Assembly: GCA_049515655.1 (NCBI GenBank)
Contig: JBEKTW010000005.1
Span: 62,001-126,000, forward strand
Length of the DNA: 64,000 bases
DNA from: JBEKTW01 sp049515655
GTDB taxonomy: Bacteria > Bacteroidota > Ignavibacteria > UBA10030 > SZUA-254
Direction: 5' to 3'
Below, in pieces: positions 1 through 8,131 of this stretch. Each line of letters opens with the position of its first letter. The stretch's first letter is position 1. A program made the translations under genes and the position numbers. The notes under the pieces were generated by a model. The model saw only the letters and a program-made list of their open reading frames with translations, was not told the origin of the DNA and made no database searches.

Positions 1-106
1 CGGGAGCATGGTCGAAATTCTCAGCGGTATCTCCGCCGGCGACAAAGTAGTATTGAAGCCGTCTGAAAACCTCCATTCGGGCTCAAGAGTAAAACTCAAA
101 GAGTAA
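1..106 (+). CDS. C-terminal end of an RND/MacA-type membrane fusion (periplasmic adaptor) protein, partial
   Basis: Only the last 34 codons are in the window, read in the frame starting at base 2 and ending at TAA 104-106. The translated end contains VEILSGISAGDKVV, the usual closing strand motif of HlyD/MacA/AcrA-type adaptors (L.GL..GD.VV), and finishes with Lys-rich residues. It sits directly upstream of an ABC ATPase and two FtsX-like permeases, the normal order adaptor-ATPase-permease in tripartite export systems. The specific subfamily cannot be judged from so short a piece. Confidence 0.72.
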   Translation, partial: GSMVEILSGISAGDKVVLKPSENLHSGSRVKLKE

Positions 107-174
107 GCGGAAACAGGCGATGGGTCCTCATCGCCCCCGCACCGTCACTATCAACCTATGAAAGTCCGTTCAAC

Positions 175-843
175 ATGTCCTTAATCTCCATTCAAACTCT
201 TTCGAAATCCTACTGGAGGGATTCCCTGGAAATCCCGGTCTTGAACAATATCTCGTTTGAGATACCCGAAGGTGAATTTCTGGGACTCATGGGTCCCTCG
301 GGCTCGGGCAAGACCACACTCTTGAATCTCATCGCGGGAATCGACAGGCCGACGAAGGGGGCGATCAAAGTTTCCGATACCGATATCACGACTCTGAACG
401 AATCAGACCTCGCGAAATGGCGCGCGCGTCACGTAGGATTCATCTTCCAGTTCTATAATCTCCTTCCTGTGTTGACGGCATTTGAGAATGTGGAATTGCC
501 GCTGTTGCTCTCCAAGCTTTCGAAGAAGGAGCGTAAGGAACACGTGGAGTTCGTGCTCAAGGTCGTGGGCCTGGAGGATCGCATTCATCACTATCCGAGG
601 CAACTCTCAGGGGGACAGGAGCAACGCGTGGCGATAGCCCGCGCCATCGTCACCGACCCGATTTTCCTTGTCGCTGACGAGCCGACGGGCGATCTGGATC
701 GTGTGTCGGCAGAGGAGATTCTCAAATTGCTCGAGCGGCTTAATTCCGAATTCAAAAAAACGATTGTCATGGTCACGCACGACCCGCGCGCCGCAGAAAA
801 AGCACACAAGTTGAGACATCTTGACAAGGGCGAATTGTTCTAA
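175..843 (+). CDS. ABC transporter ATP-binding protein, MacB/LolD type
   Basis: This 222-residue nucleotide-binding subunit should drive the two permeases that follow by hydrolysing ATP at the inner membrane. Visible motifs in order are Walker A GPSGSGKTT (about 40-48), Q-loop Gln92, signature LSGGQ (144-148), Walker B IFLVADEP with catalytic Glu169, and H-loop His202. The length and the SDLAKWRARHVGFIFQ stretch fit the LolD/MacB ATPase family, which powers mechanotransmission rather than classical substrate import. The gene lies 9 bp before the first permease, so they form one operon with the adaptor upstream. The exported substrate (lipoprotein, peptide or drug) cannot be told from sequence. 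Confidence 0.93.
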   Translation: MSLISIQTLSKSYWRDSLEIPVLNNISFEIPEGEFLGLMGPSGSGKTTLLNLIAGIDRPTKGAIKVSDTDITTLNESDLAKWRARHVGFIFQFYNLLPVLTAFENVELPLLLSKLSKKERKEHVEFVLKVVGLEDRIHHYPRQLSGGQEQRVAIARAIVTDPIFLVADEPTGDLDRVSAEEILKLLERLNSEFKKTIVMVTHDPRAAEKAHKLRHLDKGELF

Positions 844-852
844 GAGTTACGC

Positions 853-2019
853 ATGCACGTCTTCAAACTCATCCTGAAAAACACGCTTCGCCACAAGCTG
901 CGATCCTTCCTCACCATCGTCGGCATCAGCATTGCCGTCATGGCGTTTGGATTTATGCGGACCGTCATTACCGCGTGGTATGCCGGAGTTGAAGCCTCCT
1001 CAGTGAACAGAATGATCACCCGCCATTCCGTTTCGTTCATTTTCCCTCTGCCTCTCTCCTATCGCGACCAGATAGCCAGAGTCCCCGGAGTCACACAGGT
1101 GTCCTACGCCAACTGGTTCGGCGGCGTCTACAAAGATGCTTCCGACTGGAAGAACTTCTTTCCACGAATCGGGATCGACCCGGAGACCTACATTGACATG
1201 TATCCGGAGTTCCTGGTGACGGGCGACGAGCTCGCGGCATTTCAAAAAGACCGAAACACCTGCCTTATCGGCGCAAAGCTGGCACAGCAACTGGACTTCA
1301 AGATCGGCGACATCATCCCGATCGACGGCGATATTTATCCCGGAAAATGGGAATTCGTCGTCCGCGGCATCTACCACGGCAAGGACAAATCCACCGATGA
1401 GACACAGATGTTGTTCCAGTGGAAATACCTCGACGAGCAGGTCAAACAACGCCAGCCGGGGAGAGAAGGCCAGGTCGGCTGGTACATCCTGAAGGTGCAG
1501 AATCCAAGTGACATGTCAATTGTGGCGAAGGCAGTCGACGATATGTTCAAGAACTCACCTGCGGCGACCAAGACGGAAACGGAAAAGGAGTTTCAACAGA
1601 GCTTTGTCTCCATGTCGAGCGCCATTATTACCTCGATGAAAGTGATTTCGTTTGTCATCATCGGCATCATTCTTCTTGTGCTCGCGAACACGATCGTGAT
1701 GTCGGCGCGTGAGCGAACGCGGGAGTACGCGGTTTTGAAATCGCTCGGTTTCTCTGCGTTTCACATCGTCGGATTGATCGGGGGAGAGTCGATGCTGCTG
1801 GCATGCTCGGGCGGCGCACTGGGATTGGCGCTGCTCTTTCCGGTTACCCGCGGGTTTGCAAATGTGTTTCCGGCCTTCTTCCCGATATTCAACGTCGAGA
1901 TCATCACCATCGTACTGTCGGTGGCCACTGCAGTTGTGTCCGGCATTATCGCCGCAGTCTTTCCGACAATCAATACCCTCCGGACGAAAACTGTCGACGG
2001 CCTGCGGGCAATAGGATGA
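853..2019 (+). CDS. ABC transporter permease, FtsX/MacB type (first of two)
   Basis: A 388-residue inner-membrane permease. One N-terminal transmembrane helix (about 15-37) is followed by a periplasmic MacB-PCD-like domain of about 220 residues and three C-terminal helices (about 265-290, 310-330, 345-370), the standard FtsX-family topology. The cytosolic loop after the second helix carries SARERTREYAVLKSLGFS, the conserved R.RE.AVLK.LGFS coupling motif. It is separated by 9 bp from the next permease and probably forms a heterodimer with it. The family is clear; the substrate is not. Confidence 0.9.
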   Translation: MHVFKLILKNTLRHKLRSFLTIVGISIAVMAFGFMRTVITAWYAGVEASSVNRMITRHSVSFIFPLPLSYRDQIARVPGVTQVSYANWFGGVYKDASDWKNFFPRIGIDPETYIDMYPEFLVTGDELAAFQKDRNTCLIGAKLAQQLDFKIGDIIPIDGDIYPGKWEFVVRGIYHGKDKSTDETQMLFQWKYLDEQVKQRQPGREGQVGWYILKVQNPSDMSIVAKAVDDMFKNSPAATKTETEKEFQQSFVSMSSAIITSMKVISFVIIGIILLVLANTIVMSARERTREYAVLKSLGFSAFHIVGLIGGESMLLACSGGALGLALLFPVTRGFANVFPAFFPIFNVEIITIVLSVATAVVSGIIAAVFPTINTLRTKTVDGLRAIG

Positions 2020-2028
2020 GATGACCGA

Positions 2029-3198
2029 ATGAAAATTCCAATCTCCTATATCTGGCGAAGCGTTTGGGTTCGGCGGCTCACGACGGTACTCACCCTGGGC
2101 GGTATCGCGCTGGTGGTATTCGTCTTTGCGGCCGTCCTCATGCTTGCCCACGGTCTCGAAAAAACGCTGGTCGACACAGGCAGCGACGACAACGTGATCG
2201 TTCTGCGCCGCTCCGCATCCACCGAGGTCGTCAGCCAGATCGGCCGTGACGCTGCAAATATCATAAAGGTACAGCCCGAAGTCGCACTCCTCCCCGACGG
2301 AAAGCCGGTTGCCTCTACCGAGGTGTACGTCATCATCAATTTGCTGAAAAAAGAGAGCAATGACATGGGCAACATTTCCGTCCGCGGCATATCACCTGCG
2401 GCGATGCAGTTGCGGCAGCAGGTAAAACTCATCTCCGGCAAAATGTTTCAACCGGGCACGCATGAGATCATCGTCGGGAGCAGCATCGCGAAACGATTCC
2501 AGGATTGCGAGGTCGGCAAGCAGTTGAGATTCGGGGGCGACGTCTGGACGATCGTGGGTATCTTCACCGGAGAAGGAAGTTCGTTCGACTCGGAAATATG
2601 GGGCGATGTCGAGCAATTCATGCCGGCATTCGGCAGACCGGTCTTCTCATCCATGACGGTACGCCTCAGAAGCGCGAATGACTTCCAGAGCTTGAAAGAC
2701 CGAGTGGCGGGGGATCCGCGGACCCAATATGTCGAGCTCAAACATGAGAAGAAGTATTATCAGGAGCAATCGCAGTTGATGTCCGATTTCATCAAGGGTC
2801 TCGGACTCATCGTGACGATCATTTTCAGCGTCGGAGCAATCATCGGAGCAATGATCACTATGTATGCGGCAGTGGCGAACCGAACTGTCGAAATCGGCAC
2901 TCTCCGGGCGCTCGGATTCCGGCGAAGGAACGTGCTCGGAGCATTTCTCATAGAGTCCATTCTGGTTTCAGTCTTTGGAGGATGCGCCGGCATAGCATTG
3001 GCCTCACTCATGTCGTTCGTCAATATCTCGACCATAAATTGGGGAACATTCTCGGAATTGGCATTCGGATTTGCGCTCTCTCCGGGGATCATATTGAGGT
3101 CGTTGATCTTTTCGATTATCATGGGAGTTGTCGGCGGATTTCTGCCGGCAGTGCGCGCCTCCCGGTTGAACATCGTAAATGCCCTCCGGGCTTCGTGA
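2029..3198 (+). CDS. ABC transporter permease, FtsX/MacB type (second of two)
   Basis: A 389-residue paralogue of the preceding permease with the same four-helix layout: helix 1 near residues 18-40, a large periplasmic domain, and three C-terminal helices. The coupling motif reads NRTVEIGTLRALGFRRRNV. The start ATG lies 9 bp after the previous stop. Together with the ATPase and the adaptor it makes a complete MacAB-like tripartite or LolCDE-like unit. No outer-membrane TolC-type gene is visible in the window, though one could lie upstream of base 1. Confidence 0.9.
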   Translation: MKIPISYIWRSVWVRRLTTVLTLGGIALVVFVFAAVLMLAHGLEKTLVDTGSDDNVIVLRRSASTEVVSQIGRDAANIIKVQPEVALLPDGKPVASTEVYVIINLLKKESNDMGNISVRGISPAAMQLRQQVKLISGKMFQPGTHEIIVGSSIAKRFQDCEVGKQLRFGGDVWTIVGIFTGEGSSFDSEIWGDVEQFMPAFGRPVFSSMTVRLRSANDFQSLKDRVAGDPRTQYVELKHEKKYYQEQSQLMSDFIKGLGLIVTIIFSVGAIIGAMITMYAAVANRTVEIGTLRALGFRRRNVLGAFLIESILVSVFGGCAGIALASLMSFVNISTINWGTFSELAFGFALSPGIILRSLIFSIIMGVVGGFLPAVRASRLNIVNALRAS

Positions 3199-3206
3199 AA
3201 CCGTTT

Positions 3207-3238
3207 TTGCGGGAGACCAATCTTTTTCGTATATTTTG
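3207..3238 (+). promoter_or_regulatory. Candidate promoter for rpmB (TTG-N20-TATATTTTG)
   Basis: TTG at 3207-3209 is followed after exactly 20 bp by TATATTTTG at 3230-3238, about 40 bp before the rpmB start. This resembles the Bacteroidota -33/-7 promoter (TTTG / TAnnTTTG). The same 20-bp spacing recurs upstream of other genes in the window, which raises confidence. There is no experimental evidence here. Confidence 0.5.
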
Positions 3239-3278
3239 ACTCAGCGAATTCAGGATTTTAACAGGAATTGGGGTAGCA

Positions 3279-3470
3279 ATGGCAAAAATTTGTGAAATCT
3301 GTGGGAAAAGACCCGTTAGCGGAAACAACATCAGCCACGCGCACAACAGAACGCGGAGGCGGTGGCTTCCAAACCTGCAGAGCGTCCGTGCCGAGGTGAA
3401 CGGACGTACGCAGCGCATGCGGGTTTGCACTACCTGCATCAAGCAAGGTAAGGTTATAAAGGCAGTTTAA
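3279..3470 (+). CDS. rpmB: 50S ribosomal protein L28
   Basis: A 63-residue ribosomal protein of the large subunit. It starts with MAKICEICGKRP and contains the typical L28 core (GNNISHAHNRTRRRW, LQSVRAEV). Cys5/Cys8 and Cys50/Cys53 form two CxxC pairs, so this is the zinc-binding (C+) form of L28. It stands alone, with no L33 gene beside it, and has its own candidate promoter upstream. Length and sequence match the family throughout. Confidence 0.97.
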   Translation: MAKICEICGKRPVSGNNISHAHNRTRRRWLPNLQSVRAEVNGRTQRMRVCTTCIKQGKVIKAV

Positions 3471-3558
3471 TCATAGCGCTGAAGGACCTCATGTCCCTGC
3501 CTCTTTCCGCCTCCGGTGGGTGACAGTCACGGTCCTTCATGAAGGTGAGCGTCTCATG

Positions 3559-3582
3559 CCCAACTCTGCATTCGGGGTTGGG
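3559..3582 (+). terminator. Possible intrinsic terminator after rpmB
   Basis: CCCAAC (3559-3564) pairs with GTTGGG (3577-3582) around a 12-nt loop and is followed by a moderately T-rich stretch. About 75 bp upstream, GAAGGACC (3481-3488) and GGTCCTTC (3531-3538) are also inverted repeats, so the rpmB-pgsA spacer could fold as a larger structure. The U-tract is weak, so the terminator call is tentative. Confidence 0.3.
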
Positions 3583-3610
3583 CGTTGTCGTTTCTGGCCG
3601 AGACGATTAT

Positions 3611-3641
3611 TTGGCAAATCACTCCAAAAAATCGTAAATTG
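3611..3641 (+). promoter_or_regulatory. Candidate promoter for pgsA (TTG-N21-TAAATTG)
   Basis: TTG at 3611-3613 and TAAATTG at 3635-3641 are separated by 21 bp and end 20 bp before the pgsA ATG. It fits the promoter form seen elsewhere in the window apart from one extra spacer base. Confidence 0.35.
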
Positions 3642-3660
3642 AGGAAACTGTCGTCACTCT

Positions 3661-4272
3661 ATGTCAATCCCAAACTCGCTCACAGTAATCCGCATCGTTC
3701 TCACACCGGTGTTCCTCCTCCTTCTCTTTTCAGAATCGTCACTCTGGAAACAGATCTCACTGGTTGTGTACGTCTTTGCCGCGTTGACCGACTGGTACGA
3801 TGGATGGGTTGCCCGGAAATACGGCTACGTTTCACGGTGGGGAAGGTTTCTTGATCCTTTGGCCGACAAGATTCTCGCCGCAGCGGCTCTCTTCTCATTT
3901 GCATATTTGAACCTCGTGGCCGTATGGATGGTGTGGATCATCGTCGCGCGAGATTTCCTGATCACAGGCCTGAGAAGCTTCGCCGAGTGGAAAGACCAGC
4001 CCATCGTAACCTCCAAGACGGCACAGGCGAAAACGTTCGGTGAATTCATCGTCATCTACTACATCCTCATTCTCTATGTCGCTCAAAACGTACCCGTCGT
4101 TTATAACGATTTCAAGTCCTGGATCGATTCATTGATGCATCCCCAGGTTCTCTTTGGCATGATGCTTCTTGTGACCATATCGACCATCGGAACGGGTATT
4201 CTGTACCTGTTCGACAACAGGAAATTTCTTCGCGAAATCTATGTCCGAACTGCAGGAACAGCGAAGCAATAA
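3661..4272 (+). CDS. pgsA: CDP-diacylglycerol--glycerol-3-phosphate 3-phosphatidyltransferase
   Basis: This enzyme makes phosphatidylglycerol phosphate from CDP-diacylglycerol and glycerol-3-phosphate at the inner membrane. The CDP-alcohol phosphotransferase signature D(x2)DG(x2)AR(x8)G(x3)D(x3)D is complete: Asp44, Asp47-Gly48, Ala51-Arg52, Gly61, Asp65, Asp69. The protein has 203 residues with several hydrophobic helices, typical of PgsA. Its 3' end overlaps the start of pgpA by 32 bp, so the two consecutive steps of phosphatidylglycerol synthesis are encoded as a coupled pair. Confidence 0.94.
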   Translation: MSIPNSLTVIRIVLTPVFLLLLFSESSLWKQISLVVYVFAALTDWYDGWVARKYGYVSRWGRFLDPLADKILAAAALFSFAYLNLVAVWMVWIIVARDFLITGLRSFAEWKDQPIVTSKTAQAKTFGEFIVIYYILILYVAQNVPVVYNDFKSWIDSLMHPQVLFGMMLLVTISTIGTGILYLFDNRKFLREIYVRTAGTAKQ

Positions 4273-4735
4273 CCCGCCGGTATCGTTCCCGACGCGTTTT
4301 CTCGCGACCGGTTTCTTTGCGGGCTACTCGCCTGTGATTCCCGGAACCGCCGGGAGCCTCGTCGGCCTTCTCCTCTATGCCCTTCCAGGCATGGAAAACA
4401 CGCTCACCCTCGGCGCCGCCTCCCTGGTCATGCTCCTCGTCGGCACGTTCGTTTCGGCGAAAATGGAGAAACGTTACGGTGAAGATCCGTCCATCGTCGT
4501 GATCGACGAAGTTGTGGGAATGTGGATTTCGCTTCTGACCCTCCCCAAGAATCTCGTCGTCGCCCTGATGGCATTTGTCTGGTTCCGCGTGTACGATACG
4601 ATCAAACCCTCACCAGCCCGGCAACTCGAACGATTGCAGCACGGATGGGGAATCATGCTTGATGACGTCGCGGCAGGGATCTACGCAAATGTCACCGTGA
4701 GAATCATCCTCCTCCTGTTCCCGAGAATCATTTGA
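4241..4735 (+). CDS. pgpA: Phosphatidylglycerophosphatase A
   Basis: This enzyme dephosphorylates phosphatidylglycerol phosphate to phosphatidylglycerol, the step after PgsA. The 164-residue protein shows the family's early glycine-rich segment (FFAGYSPVIPGTAGSLVG, about 24-41) and the conserved acidic motif VVIDEVVGMWISL, followed by RVYDTIKPSPARQLE. Hydrophobic segments indicate a membrane protein. The ATG at 4241 lies inside pgsA; the reading frame begins there and gives the normal family length. Confidence 0.93.
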   Translation: MSELQEQRSNNPPVSFPTRFLATGFFAGYSPVIPGTAGSLVGLLLYALPGMENTLTLGAASLVMLLVGTFVSAKMEKRYGEDPSIVVIDEVVGMWISLLTLPKNLVVALMAFVWFRVYDTIKPSPARQLERLQHGWGIMLDDVAAGIYANVTVRIILLLFPRII

Positions 4736-4775
4736 TGCCATTCAGATGAGTATCCAAGCGGGGAACTGATCGTCC

Positions 4776-6017
4776 ATGCGAGCTGAGATCATTGCAATTG
4801 GCGACGAGCTGCTCATCGGGCAGGTCGTCAACACCAACGCTGCGTTCATAGCACAACAACTGAATGCTGTGGGGATAGCCATCCTCCGGACGACTACGGT
4901 CGGCGACGATGAAGACGAAATCCTGAAAGCGTTTCAAGGGAGCATCGAAAATGCCGACATCACAATCGTCACCGGCGGACTAGGCCCCACCCACGACGAC
5001 ATCACCAAGAAAACCATCTGCGGATTCTTCGAAACCGACCTGACAATGAATCAGGAAGTACTTCTCAATATCAGGGAACTGCTGCAACGCCGCAACGTCC
5101 TTCCGACGAAAATGGTGGAAGAGCAGGCTCTCGTTCCCCGCATTGCTTCCGTCATTCGTAACGAACTCGGGACGGCACCCGGGCTGTTCATCGAGCAGAA
5201 TCACAGGTATTTTTTTGCCCTCCCCGGCGTCCCTCACGAAATGGAGCGCATGGTCGACAATTTCATTGTTCCATTGCTCCGGTCGAAGCGAAGCGGCCTG
5301 GCAATTCTCCACCGCACTCTCAGCACGACAGGCATTCCCGAATCGGCCCTGGCGGAGAAGTTGGGAGATCTTGCGGCGCTTCTCGGCAACGCAAAGCTCG
5401 CATTTCTTCCATCCACCTCCGGGGTGCGTCTGCGCATCACCGTTGTGGACAAGCACGAACGCGCTGCCGCGGAACTGATCGATGAGGTAGAATCGCGCAT
5501 CCGGACAAAGGTTGGGAAGTACATCTATGGCGTTGACGATGAAACGCTCGAACAATGCATCGGCGCCATCCTCGTCGCACGTCATCTTCGACTGGCGGTC
5601 GCCGAGTCATGTACAGGAGGACTTATTGCTCACCGGTTGACGAACGTTTCCGGAAGTTCACGATATTTCGACCGTGCTGTTATTGCGTACAGCAATCAAG
5701 CGAAGGTCGACAATTTGAATGTTCCCCCGGAATCCATCGAAGCCCATGGGGCCGTCAGCAAGGAGGTAGCCGAGGCAATGGCTTCTGGAATCCGGCAGGT
5801 TGCCCGCACCGACATTGGCATATCCACCACCGGGATCGCCGGGCCCACCGGAGGGACACCGGAGAAACCGGTCGGGCTTGCCTGGATCGGTTATTCCGAC
5901 CGGCAGGAGACGATGGCCATAAAATGTCAGTTTGGTTATGGCCGCCTTCAAATTAAAGAACGAACGGCCCAAGCCGCCCTGGATCTCATCAGGAGAAAAC
6001 TCCTTCAACTGGTTTAG
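4776..6017 (+). CDS. cinA: CinA family protein (MoCF-like domain plus PncC-type nicotinamide-nucleotide amidase)
   Basis: A full-length 413-residue CinA. The N-terminal half is a MoCF/MogA-like domain (MRAEIIAIGDELLIGQ, TGGLGPTHDD). The C-terminal half is the PncC domain, with AVAESCTGGLIAHRLT and STTGIAGPTGG, which in characterised relatives deamidates nicotinamide mononucleotide in NAD salvage. The gene is directly followed (8 bp) by thpR and then by recA, the common cinA-thpR-recA grouping. It starts at the ATG giving the canonical N-terminus. Confidence 0.95.
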   Translation: MRAEIIAIGDELLIGQVVNTNAAFIAQQLNAVGIAILRTTTVGDDEDEILKAFQGSIENADITIVTGGLGPTHDDITKKTICGFFETDLTMNQEVLLNIRELLQRRNVLPTKMVEEQALVPRIASVIRNELGTAPGLFIEQNHRYFFALPGVPHEMERMVDNFIVPLLRSKRSGLAILHRTLSTTGIPESALAEKLGDLAALLGNAKLAFLPSTSGVRLRITVVDKHERAAAELIDEVESRIRTKVGKYIYGVDDETLEQCIGAILVARHLRLAVAESCTGGLIAHRLTNVSGSSRYFDRAVIAYSNQAKVDNLNVPPESIEAHGAVSKEVAEAMASGIRQVARTDIGISTTGIAGPTGGTPEKPVGLAWIGYSDRQETMAIKCQFGYGRLQIKERTAQAALDLIRRKLLQLV

Positions 6018-6025
6018 AACCTCCT

Positions 6026-6592
6026 ATGCCTTCGATTCGCACATTTATCGCCATTGAAACACCCGGACCGATTCGGAAGGACATCCTCAGTCTCCAGGAT
6101 CGGCTTAAGCGGTCGGGCGCGGATGTCCGCTGGGAACCTGAAGACAAATTCCACGCGACGGTAAAATTCTTGGGGGATGTCGATGAAACCGCTTTGCCAG
6201 GCATTCTCACGAAAATCGAGACAGTTGTCGTCCAGCATCGCGCGTGTGAAGTTATTTTTGAGAAGCTGGGATGCTTTCCAGACAATAAGCGCCCGCGCGT
6301 GGTGTGGGTCGGATGCTCGAATCCCGACGGCAAACTCGAAGCACTCAAGTCAATGCTGGACAACGAGTTGCGAGTATTCGGCTTTGAGATCGAGTCACGT
6401 CCATTCCGGCCGCATATCACTCTGGGTCGCATCAAGAGCCAAAATGGAATTGAACACTTGATTTCAATACTAGAAAACCTTACCTTTGAACCGCACGCCT
6501 CGGTCGTGAACAAGATTTTCGTCATGAAGAGCATGCTGAAACCCAAAGGGTCGGAGTACTCCGTCCTGCAAACAATTCAATTAAACCGTTAG
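6026..6592 (+). CDS. thpR: RNA 2',3'-cyclic phosphodiesterase (2H phosphoesterase, LigT/ThpR)
   Basis: A 188-residue member of the 2H phosphoesterase superfamily. The two catalytic HxT/S motifs are present: His43 in FHATVKFLG and His130 in RPHITLGR. Characterised members hydrolyse 2',3'-cyclic phosphate ends of RNA. The early sequence IRTFIAIETP is typical. It follows cinA by 8 bp and belongs to the recA-associated operon, an arrangement seen in many bacteria. Confidence 0.94.
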   Translation: MPSIRTFIAIETPGPIRKDILSLQDRLKRSGADVRWEPEDKFHATVKFLGDVDETALPGILTKIETVVVQHRACEVIFEKLGCFPDNKRPRVVWVGCSNPDGKLEALKSMLDNELRVFGFEIESRPFRPHITLGRIKSQNGIEHLISILENLTFEPHASVVNKIFVMKSMLKPKGSEYSVLQTIQLNR

Positions 6593-6605
6593 TTAGGATA
6601 TTTCC

Positions 6606-7010
6606 TTGAAATCCCCGAAGAAAACAAAATCGGAGAGCAAAACAGTTTTGTTGATCGACGACGAGCGCGATTGGTTGTCCTCGATGTCGGAGGCGCTCCG
6701 GAAAGAGCCGTACAGATTGGTGATTGCGGACAGCGGTGAATCAGCGCTGAAGAAGCTGAAGGAGATCAAACCGGATTTGATCCTGAGTGATGTCCGGATG
6801 CCTGTTATGAACGGTTTCGACCTCTACGAACGGGTGCGGCGAGACCCGAAGTTAAAGCTCATTCCATATGTGTTCATGTCATCGATTGACGATTATGACG
6901 CCATCCATGTCGCCAAGGAACTCGGCGCGGACGACTATGTCACGAAACCGTTTGACGATGAAGACGCTAAGAATATCGTTTCAAACCTGTTAACTCGTTT
7001 TAGTAAATAA
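6606..7010 (+). CDS. Single-domain response regulator (CheY-like receiver)
   Basis: A 134-residue stand-alone receiver domain. Acidic pocket residues Asp18/Asp19, phospho-acceptor Asp62 (LILSDVRMP), the switch Ser92 in FMSSID, and Lys114 in YVTKPFDDED are all present. The N-terminus is Lys/Ser-rich and there is no output domain. The first codon is TTG at 6606, preceded by AGGATA (6595-6600); no ATG lies early enough to keep the first beta strand. It lies 13 bp after thpR and 16 bp before recA, so it is probably cotranscribed with recA. No partner histidine kinase is in the window. Confidence 0.9.
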   Translation: MKSPKKTKSESKTVLLIDDERDWLSSMSEALRKEPYRLVIADSGESALKKLKEIKPDLILSDVRMPVMNGFDLYERVRRDPKLKLIPYVFMSSIDDYDAIHVAKELGADDYVTKPFDDEDAKNIVSNLLTRFSK

Positions 7011-7026
7011 TAAGGGAGGTAACGTT

Positions 7027-8112
7027 ATGCCAGTAGAATCGAACAAAGAATCGCGTTTGCAGGCACTGCGCATTGCAGTGGAGCAAATCGAAAAGCAGCA
7101 CGGTAAAGGAGCCATCATGCGATTGAGCGAGGGTCCGATCGCAAAAATCGACTTCATTTCAACCGGCGCAATTTCACTTGACGCCGCGGTCGGCATTGGC
7201 GGCATTCCGCGCGGACGTGTCACGGAGATTTTCGGGCCGGAATCGTCCGGCAAGACAACCATCTGTCTGCACGTCATCGCCGAAGCGCAGAAAAAGGACG
7301 GCATCGCCGCATTCATCGACACCGAACATGCACTCGACATTGCCTATGCAAAGAGATTGGGGGTCGATGTCAACAACTTGCTTCTCTCCCAGCCGGAATT
7401 CGGCGAACAGGCGCTCGAGATCGTGGAAACGCTCGTTCGCAGCGGGGCGCTGGATGTCATCGTCATCGATTCGGTTGCCGCGTTGACACCGCGCGCCGAA
7501 ATCGAAGGCGAAATGGGCGACCCGTCGATGGGCGTCCAGGCACGATTGATGTCCCAGGCACTCCGGAAACTGACCGCCGCGATCAGCAAGTCGAAAACGA
7601 GCGTCATGTTCACGAACCAATTGCGGCAAAAAATCGGCGTCATGTTTGGAAATCCCGAGACGACAACCGGCGGCAACGCATTGAAGTTCTATGCTTCCGT
7701 CCGCCTCGACGTCCGGCGTATCGAAGCGCTGAAAGACGGGCAGAGCGTTGTTGGAAATCGCGTCAGGGTGAAGGTGGTCAAGAATAAGGTGGCCCCACCC
7801 TTCAAAGAGGCGCAATTCGACGTGCTGTATAATGAAGGCATCTCAAAAATTGGAGACCTCATCGACGTCGCCGTCGAACAAAACGTCATCACAAAGAGCG
7901 GCTCGTGGTTCGCCTACAAAGACGAGCGCATCGGCCAGGGACGTGATGCGGTAAAGAAATATCTGCAGGAGAACGCCAAGCTTGCCAGTGAAATCGACGT
8001 GATTATCCGGAAAAAACTTGGACTCATCGAAGATGCCGTCCAGGAAAAAGAAGGAAAGGCAGCCCCGCCGAAACCGGAGGTACAAGCCGTAAAGAAACCG
8101 GTCAAGGCGTAG
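7027..8112 (+). CDS. recA: Recombinase RecA
   Basis: RecA forms filaments on single-stranded DNA, drives strand exchange and triggers LexA-type cleavage. The 361-residue protein has Walker A GPESSGKTT (70-78), the VIVIDSVAALTPRAE strand, the L2-type segment MFTNQLRQKIGVMFGNPETTTGGNAL (written here as family landmark pieces FTNQLRQKIG and GNPETTTGG), and a basic Pro/Lys-rich tail. A strong Shine-Dalgarno sequence, GGGAGGT at 7014-7020, fixes the ATG at 7027. recX follows 19 bp downstream. I see no LexA-box-like palindrome just upstream, consistent with transcription from an upstream operon promoter. Confidence 0.98.
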   Translation: MPVESNKESRLQALRIAVEQIEKQHGKGAIMRLSEGPIAKIDFISTGAISLDAAVGIGGIPRGRVTEIFGPESSGKTTICLHVIAEAQKKDGIAAFIDTEHALDIAYAKRLGVDVNNLLLSQPEFGEQALEIVETLVRSGALDVIVIDSVAALTPRAEIEGEMGDPSMGVQARLMSQALRKLTAAISKSKTSVMFTNQLRQKIGVMFGNPETTTGGNALKFYASVRLDVRRIEALKDGQSVVGNRVRVKVVKNKVAPPFKEAQFDVLYNEGISKIGDLIDVAVEQNVITKSGSWFAYKDERIGQGRDAVKKYLQENAKLASEIDVIIRKKLGLIEDAVQEKEGKAAPPKPEVQAVKKPVKA

Positions 8113-8131
8113 CCGCCACCGTGCCGCTCTC

